Shown here: piece by piece, positions 53,646-59,905 of the stretch
How positions within the stretch are numbered: the stretch's first letter is position 1
How the letters are laid out: each line of letters opens with the position of its first letter
Assembly: GCA_029781135.1 (NCBI GenBank)
Contig: JAKOXH010000022.1
Location: 62,001 to 126,000 of the forward strand
DNA from: Planctomycetota bacterium
GTDB lineage: Bacteria > Planctomycetota > Planctomycetia > Pirellulales > Lacipirellulaceae
Direction: 5' to 3'
Length of the DNA: 64,000 nucleotides
Notes under the pieces: generated by a model
What the model was told of the DNA's origin: nothing
Databases searched by the model: none
What the model saw: only the letters and a program-made list of their open reading frames with translations
Translations under genes and position numbers: made by a program

Positions 53646-54506
53646 ATGATTCACAACCTTCGAGCTGTTGGCATTGTCCTTGGTTTCCTAATCGCCTGTC
53701 TGGCGCAATCGGCCTGGTGCCAACAACCGCAGGGTGGGATGCTTTATGACCGCGGCGTGAACGCATATTTCGCCGGCCGCAGCAGCGAGGCCGAAGCCGC
53801 TCTGTCTGAAGCGATTCAGTGGAATCCACAAGATCCTCGCGCGTATTATTTCCGTGCGCTTACCCTGTTGCGGCAGGGACGCTCGGATGAAGCCCGCGGC
53901 GATATGCTCACCGGCGCGATGCTTGAAGCACAATCGCCCCGTCATTTCGCCATTGGTGCGGCGCTAGAACGCGTTCAGGGTAGCGAACGCCTGATGCTCG
54001 AACGATACCGCCGCGATGCACGTCGCGATGCGGTCGTCCAGGCCACCGCCACCATTCCCACCGCGCCGGTGGCCGCGCCCGCCACATTCGTACAGCCTGA
54101 ACCCGATGCAGCCGTACTCCGTCAACATCGAGTTGTGCCGCTCGAAGAACTTCTTCGCCCGGAAGGCCCCCACGCAGTCGCGGTTGAAGCTCCCACCACC
54201 GCCACCCCCGTGCCGCCGCAAAAAGCGCCCGAAAAATCACCGCCGCCCACTACATTCGCCCCTCGAACCACGAGTCCCCTTCCCACCCCGCCTTCGGCGG
54301 CTCCTCCGGCCACTCCACCTCCTCCGGTCGCCGGCAATCCCTTTGAAGACGATACATCGAAACAACAACCAGCCGCAGCCCCGGCCCCCCCATCCGCAAC
54401 TCCGGCAACACCGCCCCAGCCCGCGCCTTCCCAATCAGCGCCGGCTGCCAAACCATCCGCCACGCCACCCGCCCCGGCCCCAGAAGATAACCCGTTCGGC
54501 AGCTAA
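53646..54506 (+). CDS. Exported TPR/proline-rich protein with EDNPFG tail
   Basis: A 286-residue exported protein. Signal peptide to about residue 25 (AVGIVLGFLIACLAQSAWC). Residues 33-95 form about two TPR units (YFAGRSSEAEAALSEAIQWNPQDPRAYYFRALTLLRQGRSDEARGD). From about 180 on it is Pro/Ala/Thr-rich, with an internal GNPFEDD (230-236) and the final EDNPFGS (280-286). The propeller protein at 18183 ends the same way. It is likely co-transcribed with the large TPR gene before it. Confidence 0.82.
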   Translation: MIHNLRAVGIVLGFLIACLAQSAWCQQPQGGMLYDRGVNAYFAGRSSEAEAALSEAIQWNPQDPRAYYFRALTLLRQGRSDEARGDMLTGAMLEAQSPRHFAIGAALERVQGSERLMLERYRRDARRDAVVQATATIPTAPVAAPATFVQPEPDAAVLRQHRVVPLEELLRPEGPHAVAVEAPTTATPVPPQKAPEKSPPPTTFAPRTTSPLPTPPSAAPPATPPPPVAGNPFEDDTSKQQPAAAPAPPSATPATPPQPAPSQSAPAAKPSATPPAPAPEDNPFGS

Positions 54507-54742
54507 TATGCCATAATTGTTGCATGCCGTCGAAAATCGCCTGCCACCCTTTTCCGCATGGCTCGCAGAGAGCGCCAGTCCGATGTTGGCCCACCCGCCG
54601 GCTACGAACCTATTGTTTCAATTCGGTCTTCCTGCTCGGCGCCATGCCCCGCAAATTGCGAATGACGATTTTGAGCGAATCGTCTAAAACATCATAAGAT
54701 GGACGAGTCTCTTCCAATTACTCCCTGGAAGGTTTGAACGAT

Positions 54743-55384
54743 ATGAAGGTCGGTATTCAACGCATTGGTCTGGTGGCGATACTCAGTTGGAGCGCAGCCT
54801 GTGTATCGTGCAATCGGAGCGACTCCACCCACAAAGCTGTCTCCGCGAAACCTGCCAAGCCCGCGGCCGAGGAAAGCTTCGGCTACGTCATGGAAACATT
54901 TCGCCGCCTCATGGAAGATACTCCCATCGGATTTGTCGTCAGTGATGGAATCGGCCGCAGCACCCTGACCGGCACCAACAAAGTCAGCTACGAATTGATT
55001 CGCCCCGCGACTCCTTCCGATCCTTATAAGGCGGTTGTTACCGTCGTGAGCCGTTCGAACTACTCGATCAAGCGCACCAAAGATAATCCGCAGGACGAAG
55101 GTCGTGACAAGAACTCCAAGGACGATGCCGCCGCTAAGACGGGCGATGAAACGAAAAGCGAGTTCATTAGCGCCAATCCAAGCAGCCAGCCGCCCACGGA
55201 TGCCGCCAAGAGCGCCCCTGGCGGCGCGCCCTCCGATGAAGTCGTCGCTCGTCGCCCAAACGAAGAAGTCCGCAAGTACGAACTGCTCTACAAAGACGGC
55301 CGCTGGGTGCTTACGACGGAACTCAACAAAGAAACCGAGCAGTCGATTCAAAACGCATTCAACAGCGCTCTTGCCGTCCAGTAA
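54743..55384 (+). CDS. Small exported or lipoprotein of unknown function
   Basis: A 213-residue protein; GGAAGG precedes the ATG at 54743. The N-terminus MKVGIQRIGLVAILSWSAACVSCNRSD has a hydrophobic core ending in two cysteines, so lipid attachment is possible, though the lipobox is imperfect. The middle (about 105-165) is a charged Asp/Lys/Ser linker, with conserved-looking ends: ESFGYVMETFRRLMEDTPIGF and RKYELLYKDGRWVLTTELNKETEQSIQNAFNSAL. I do not recognise the family. It is on the same strand as the TPR genes, 236 nt downstream. Confidence 0.72.
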   Translation: MKVGIQRIGLVAILSWSAACVSCNRSDSTHKAVSAKPAKPAAEESFGYVMETFRRLMEDTPIGFVVSDGIGRSTLTGTNKVSYELIRPATPSDPYKAVVTVVSRSNYSIKRTKDNPQDEGRDKNSKDDAAAKTGDETKSEFISANPSSQPPTDAAKSAPGGAPSDEVVARRPNEEVRKYELLYKDGRWVLTTELNKETEQSIQNAFNSALAVQ

Positions 55385-55485
55385 TGGATGAGGTGGGGTT
55401 TCACGCCGCCACGGCGTCCCACGCGCGATTGATAAACCGCCTTGGCCATGATCGCCCGTTAATTGAGGTTCAGATTGTTAAAGTG

Positions 55486-55560
55486 TGCCACTGCTGGCTC
55501 GTCCAGCAGTGAAACCCTGACACCAGTGCTGCACTGCTGGGCACGCCAGCAGTGGCACCC
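55486..55560. repeat. Double TGCCACTGCTGG hairpin element
   Basis: Outer arms TGCCACTGCTGG and CCAGCAGTGGCA are complementary. The left half is TGCCACTGCTGG-CTCGT-CCAGCAGTG, and the right half is GCACTGCTGG-GCACG-CCAGCAGTGGC. It has the same two-level design as the GTGGGAGG elements. Other copies are at 10585, 34157 (decayed), 58862 and, in coding DNA, 58573. Confidence 0.87.
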
Positions 55561-55640
55561 GCATTTGGCAATCTGAATGTCACTAGCCGCAGAGCGGAGC
55601 GAGCGCGCAATCAACTTCGCCCACCTCTTGCCGCTCTATT

Positions 55641-56678
55641 CTACGCCGTGCCGTTCCCCGAAAACCGCTCCAAATTCCCCTGCCGAAACGCATCCGCCAT
55701 CGCGCGCGGCACTTCCGCCTCGGCCAAAAACACGCTGGCCCGGTTGGCCGCCACTTCGGCCTTCATCTCCTGTTCGCGGGCAATCGCGTTCGCCCGCCGC
55801 TGTTCTGCCAGCGCCTGGGCTTTCCGCGTGTCGGCCTCGGCTTGATCCGCCTGCAGCCGCGCGCCGATGTTCTCGCCAATGTCGATGTCCGCAATATCGA
55901 TCGACACAATCTCGAACGCCGTGTGCGCGTCCAACCCACGTTCCAGCACCGCCTTCGAAATGCGATCGGGGTTTTCCATCACCTGCAGGTGGTCCTCGGC
56001 CGAACCAATCGACGTGATGATGCCTTCACCCACCCGCGCGATGATCGTTTCCTCGGTCGCCCCGCCGATGAGCTGCGCCAAATTCGTTCGCACCGTGACC
56101 CGCGCCCGCACCAATAGTTCCACACCATTCTTCGCCACCGCGCTCAACGTCGTCCGCCCCGACTTCTCCGGATCGGGGCAATCGATCACCTTCGGGTAAA
56201 CGCTCGTCTTCACCGCATCCAGCACATCGCGCCCCGCCAAATCGATCGCCGCCGCCCGGTCAAAATCCAAATCGATATCCGCCCGATGCGCGGCAATGAG
56301 CGCATGAATCACTCGCGGCACATTGCCCCCGGCCAGGTAATGCGCCTCCAGCCGCCGCGTGGTGATCCCGGTGTGCGGATCGTTCCCCACGCCCGCTTGC
56401 ATCGCCATGATCTTGGCTTCCACGATCGTCCGGGCGTGCACCTGCCGCAGGCTCATCCCCACCAGGCTCAGCAAACTCACGTAGGCGTTCGACATGAGTG
56501 CCTGCACAAACAGCTTGCCGTAGCTGAAGAGCACGATCACCATCACGAAGGCGGCAACCAGCACCAGCGCAAACGCCGCCAGATAGATGAGACCGCGAGT
56601 CGCCGCCCCTCCCATATCGGCCGCCAACGGCAGTAAACCGTGCCACAGCAAACTCTCAATTCCCGCTGAACCGATCAT
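55641..56678 (-). CDS. floA: Flotillin-like protein FloA
   Basis: A 345-residue SPFH-domain membrane protein that organises membrane microdomains. An N-terminal hydrophobic segment ([33 protein letters not shown]) is followed by the FloA region [78 protein letters not shown], the SPFH core ([31 protein letters not shown]) and the Glu-Ala-rich C-terminal helices. I prefer the ATG at 56678 (GAGGAG 9 nt upstream) to the TTG two codons earlier. It ends shorter than many FloA proteins but with no sign of damage. Confidence 0.94.
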   Translation of the reverse strand: MIGSAGIESLLWHGLLPLAADMGGAATRGLIYLAAFALVLVAAFVMVIVLFSYGKLFVQALMSNAYVSLLSLVGMSLRQVHARTIVEAKIMAMQAGVGNDPHTGITTRRLEAHYLAGGNVPRVIHALIAAHRADIDLDFDRAAAIDLAGRDVLDAVKTSVYPKVIDCPDPEKSGRTTLSAVAKNGVELLVRARVTVRTNLAQLIGGATEETIIARVGEGIITSIGSAEDHLQVMENPDRISKAVLERGLDAHTAFEIVSIDIADIDIGENIGARLQADQAEADTRKAQALAEQRRANAIAREQEMKAEVAANRASVFLAEAEVPRAMADAFRQGNLERFSGNGTA

Positions 56679-56815
56679 TTCCAATTACTCCTCGTGCCAG
56701 GGGGCGCACTTCCGCCGCCGGATTTATCATATCGTCGCGGCTTCATCGCGAACAGCGCGGCAACCGATAGGGCAGGACCGATCAATTATTGAAGCGAGGA
56801 AGACTTGTGGGAGGG

Positions 56816-56895
56816 GTCTCCGACCCCGATGAGGCATCGCACTTCAAGCCGTTCTCGAAGTTCGCGCGAAATCGGCGTCAGAGACGCCTCCCACA
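56816..56895. repeat. Nested-hairpin repeat, GTGGGAGG family, copy G
   Basis: TGTGGGAGG...CCTCCCACA outer arms; left inner GGGGTC-TCC-GACCCC, right inner GGCGTC-AGA-GACGCC. The centre GATGAGGCATCGCACTTCAA is nearly identical to copy F. Confidence 0.9.
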
Positions 56896-57032
56896 TCGTT
56901 TGGCTAGATTGAGTAACTGGTCGGCCCTGCCCGATTGAAGAGCAAACCGCAAAACCAATATTTCGCGGTCCCGCCGTACAATCGGCTGCTGCCGTCGCCC
57001 TCGCCCCGCTTTATCATGTACGCTAATAGCAG

Positions 57033-57125
57033 CGTGTTGAAAAAGGGGGCTAGCTCGCGGCCCGTCGAGGGAAACGCCGGAGATTTGCTGTCTCGCGAGC
57101 GTGCCTGCCCCCTTTTTCAACATGC
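57033..57125. repeat. GTTGAAAAAGGGGGC inverted repeat
   Basis: The arms GCGTGTTGAAAAAGGGGGCT and its partner AGCCCCC-type GCCCCCTTTTTCAACATGC flank about 50 nt that contain GCTCGCGGCC / TCTCGCGAGCG. An apparent extended reading frame of the YceI gene crosses the right arm and is rejected. Confidence 0.8.
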
Positions 57126-57178
57126 CGATACGCATTGCCTGTCGTTTCCAACGGCCACTTGCAGGAAAGGAAAACACC

Positions 57179-57805
57179 ATGTCTAAACGCATCTGTTCGG
57201 TGATCTTCTGCTTGATCCTTCTTGCCGCATCGGGCATGAAGTCCGCCGCCGCTGCCGACAACTACACAATCGATCCCCAGCACACGTCGGTGATTTTTAG
57301 CGTCGCCCATTCCGGCCTGAGCTACACCTACGGCATGTTCCGCGAAGTCTCGGGCGTTTACTCGCTCGACAAGGCCAACGCCGCCAACAGCAAGTTCCGT
57401 CTCGTCATCAAGACCGACAGCCTCTTCACGAACAATCAAAAACGCGACGATCACCTCCGTACCGCCGATTTCTTCAACGTCCAACAATTCCCCGAAATCG
57501 TTTTCGAAACGACGAAGTGTACGCCGACAAATACCCAAGATGGCGGCGTGCTCTATCAACTTACCGGACTTCTCACCATGCACGGCGTCACCAAACAGGT
57601 CTCCGTGCCACTCCGCATGCTGGGCGAAGGCCCAGGCGCATACGGCGATGCTCGCACCGGTTTCTTATGTCAAATCGAACTCAAGCGCAGCGAATTCAAC
57701 ATGACCAGCCTGCTCGATAAGAAACTCGTCGGCGACGCCGTCGGCATCACCATCAGCTTCGAAGGTTCGCTCCAAGATCCCAACGCCGTCACCCGCTCAC
57801 CGTAA
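57179..57805 (+). CDS. YceI family periplasmic protein
   Basis: A 208-residue exported lipocalin-like protein. AGGAAAGG lies upstream of the ATG at 57179. Signal peptide RICSVIFCLILLAASGMKSAAAA, then the domain: YTIDPQHTSVIFSVAHSGLSYTYGMFREVSGVYSLD, FRLVIKTDSLFTNNQKRDDHLRTADFFNVQQFPEIVFET, LTGLLTMHGVTKQVSVPLRM and the final GDAVGITISFEG. YceI proteins bind long isoprenoid or lipid-like molecules; the ligand here is unknown. Confidence 0.93.
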   Translation: MSKRICSVIFCLILLAASGMKSAAAADNYTIDPQHTSVIFSVAHSGLSYTYGMFREVSGVYSLDKANAANSKFRLVIKTDSLFTNNQKRDDHLRTADFFNVQQFPEIVFETTKCTPTNTQDGGVLYQLTGLLTMHGVTKQVSVPLRMLGEGPGAYGDARTGFLCQIELKRSEFNMTSLLDKKLVGDAVGITISFEGSLQDPNAVTRSP

Positions 57806-57925
57806 CATCCCCCTTAGCGTCTTTAACGTCGGCCGCTTTAGCGTCGGCCGCCAGGCCGAATCTACCTCCAAAAAACTTTACCCCACATTGCCGAACTTCA
57901 CGCTCGGCCCTATCGCCCCCGGTGC

Positions 57926-58855
57926 ATGCTCACATCCACCTTCCTCTACGGCGGACTCATCCCCGCCGCGGTCGCCATCCTGGCAACACTCCTGGCTGCC
58001 CGGCTACGCACACCTCCTTCTGCTCACTGGGCCACGGGTGTTACCGCCGGCGTGATTGTGGGACTACTCGCCCTAAAAAGCCGCGCCGGCCTCTCCGTCG
58101 CCCTCCAATCCATCCTTCAACCAACCGACGCCGCCGACTGGATCCCCCTAATCATTTTCCTAGTCTGGTTAGCCGCGATGCTACACATCGCCGGTAACTC
58201 AATTACATCACAATCTTCTACGCACCCAGTCGCTCCCCCGACCGTCCGCCTGCTTGTAAACGCCGCCTCTCTCCTCCTCACGATCGCCGTTCCCCTCTGC
58301 CTCCTCAGCCGCAATGCTCGCCTCACACAGGAATGGTCCGCGTCCAATAAACTCGCCTGCCTTGCAATTCTCACCGCCGCCTTGACTGCCGTTTGGCGAT
58401 TCCTAGCCACTTCCGACGACCCGCCTCAGGCTTTCGTCAAACTCCCGCTGCTCATCGCAACAACGCTCGTCACTGCGTTGGTCCTCACCCTTTCCGCCCA
58501 CGCATTCGTCTATGGCGAAGCCTGCGCCACACTCGCCGCCGCCCTCAGCGGCACCGCATCAGCTTGCTTCTTGGGTGCCACTGGCTCCGCCAGTGCCTCG
58601 CGCACATCACGGATAACGGGCCTCGCCGGGGCCGCCGCCCCCATCACGTTCACGCTCGGCAGCTTCCTCATCCTCGGCCATTTCTTTGCCGACCTCGGCA
58701 CCCTCAACGCCACGCTTCTCGCACTGTCACTCGTCGCCGCCGGCGGCCCCCTGCCACGCTCACTTTCCGCGCTTCCACCCTGGCAGCAAATCACCATTCG
58801 CTCGACCGTGTGTTTCCTCCCACTAACTTTCACGCTGATTTCCACGTTCAGGTGA
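57926..58855 (+). CDS. Multi-helix membrane protein carrying a repeat-derived segment
   Basis: A 309-residue protein with roughly eight to nine hydrophobic helices, no recognised family. Its reading frame contains GGGTGCCACTGGCTCCGCCA (58573-58592) continuing GTGCC, a member of the dispersed TGCCACTGG hairpin type, translated as LGATGSASAS between two hydrophobic segments. The gene is otherwise continuous and of normal codon use. Leu/Ala/Thr richness and the helix count suggest an integral inner-membrane protein; transport or sensing cannot be told. Confidence 0.65.
   Translation: MLTSTFLYGGLIPAAVAILATLLAARLRTPPSAHWATGVTAGVIVGLLALKSRAGLSVALQSILQPTDAADWIPLIIFLVWLAAMLHIAGNSITSQSSTHPVAPPTVRLLVNAASLLLTIAVPLCLLSRNARLTQEWSASNKLACLAILTAALTAVWRFLATSDDPPQAFVKLPLLIATTLVTALVLTLSAHAFVYGEACATLAAALSGTASACFLGATGSASASRTSRITGLAGAAAPITFTLGSFLILGHFFADLGTLNATLLALSLVAAGGPLPRSLSALPPWQQITIRSTVCFLPLTFTLISTFR
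58573..58597. repeat. TGCCACTGG hairpin element inside a gene
   Basis: CACTGGC-TCC-GCCAGTG preceded by GGGTGC: the hairpin stem, TCC loop and GGTGCC edge match the intergenic families of this window, but here it is in frame within the membrane-protein gene. Confidence 0.7.
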
Positions 58856-59262
58856 CCCGCAGGGTGCCACTGCTGGCTCGCCCAGCAGTGCTCTTTCTTA
58901 GCATCGTCTCGAGGATCGCGGTATGTGCGGATTCCCCGACCCCGCACCCTACTTGCCGCAATGCGGCAATGGAATGTAACGACGGTCGCCAGACCGTCGA
59001 TCATCGCCCCACCAATCAGCGAAGCCGCAAAGCGGCGCTGGAAATTCGCCCTCCCACGTTCAACCCTCGCCCGAAGCTCGCAGCGCAAGCAAGCGCACTT
59101 TCCGTCGTCACGTGACGGGAATAATTTTGACGACTAAGTTCGATTAACGATACAATCCTATGGCATTGCTGATTGGAGCCTTTCGGTCACGTACCTTCTG
59201 TACTGAGGACCGATGTGCGTACCTTGCCAAGGATCTGCATTTTCCCTTCGCGGAGCCAACTC

Positions 59263-59385
59263 ATGACAAAATCTGTGCTCGAAGTCCAGTCGTTTCGCTG
59301 GCGAATCGTGCTTTTGGCGTGCCTCCTTCCGTTCAATCCCATATCGGCCAAAGCTGCCGAGGTCCAGGAAATTCTCGCCGCCTGA
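59263..59385 (+). pseudogene. Possible remnant of an exported-protein gene (signal peptide only)
   Basis: A 40-codon frame, MTKSVLEVQSFRWRIVLLACLLPFNPISAKAAEVQEILAA, has a good ribosome site (CGGAG, 6 nt before ATG), a signal peptide with an AKAA-like cleavage site, and only about eight residues after it. The next 120 nt show no continuation in another frame that I recognise. It may be the 5' end of a gene truncated by deletion, or a very short secreted peptide. Confidence 0.4.
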
Positions 59386-59503
59386 GAGACGTGACAGTCG
59401 GGGGGACTCGCCAGACGATTCGGTATCCGAAAGTCGTTACACGTGCAAATCGCCACCTGCAAATTAGTCCGAACCAGCCTGGTACAAGGTGACTGAACGG
59501 AAC

Positions 59504-59573
59504 GCTCATCTCCACTAATCTTCGCTCATCCGCGTCGTTGGATTTGCGTGGATGAGCGGAGATTAGCGTTTCT
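59504..59573. repeat. Inverted repeat CTCATCTCCACTAATC / GATTAGCG type
   Basis: AACGCTCATCTCCACTAATC with TTCGCTCATCCGCG on the left pairs with GCGTGGATGAGCGGAGATTA on the right. It uses the same words (CTAATC, GATTAGCG) as the core of the island at 23413-23472. Confidence 0.75.
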
Positions 59574-59905
59574 GCAAATGGTTGGGATTGGATTCGGTCG
59601 GCGGCGTTTTGGCGGTGTGGGAGCGGGACGCGGATGGAGTGGTCATCGGCGCCGGCGGAGATCTTCTTGGCGAGGTCATCAGCCGCGGTCCTGCCAATAA
59701 CTTTCAATCGGTAACCCATGCAAATGTTCTGGATAACTTGCAATCGGGCAGACCATCCCGCGGGCACGTTCGATTTGTTCGCGTGTGCTTTCGTCCACAA
59801 TTGCATTATCGCGTTTCGGCCGACCAAATGGCCAAGATTGTTGGCGCTAGATCCGTCGTGGCCGACGGCGCTAAATCAGCGACGTGCTTTGCGCAACATG
59901 AGGTG

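Larger units (their letters stand above)
58856..59905. other. Long stretch with repeats and one gene remnant
   Basis: At 58862-58893 lies a TGCCACTGCTGG...CCAGCAGTG hairpin. GACGGTC-GCCA-GACCGTC (58980-58998) is another small hairpin. A short frame with a signal peptide is at 59263. An inverted repeat lies at 59504-59573. No gene is supported between about 59580 and the gyrA end; a long plus-strand frame there is the antisense shadow of gyrA. Confidence 0.5.
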
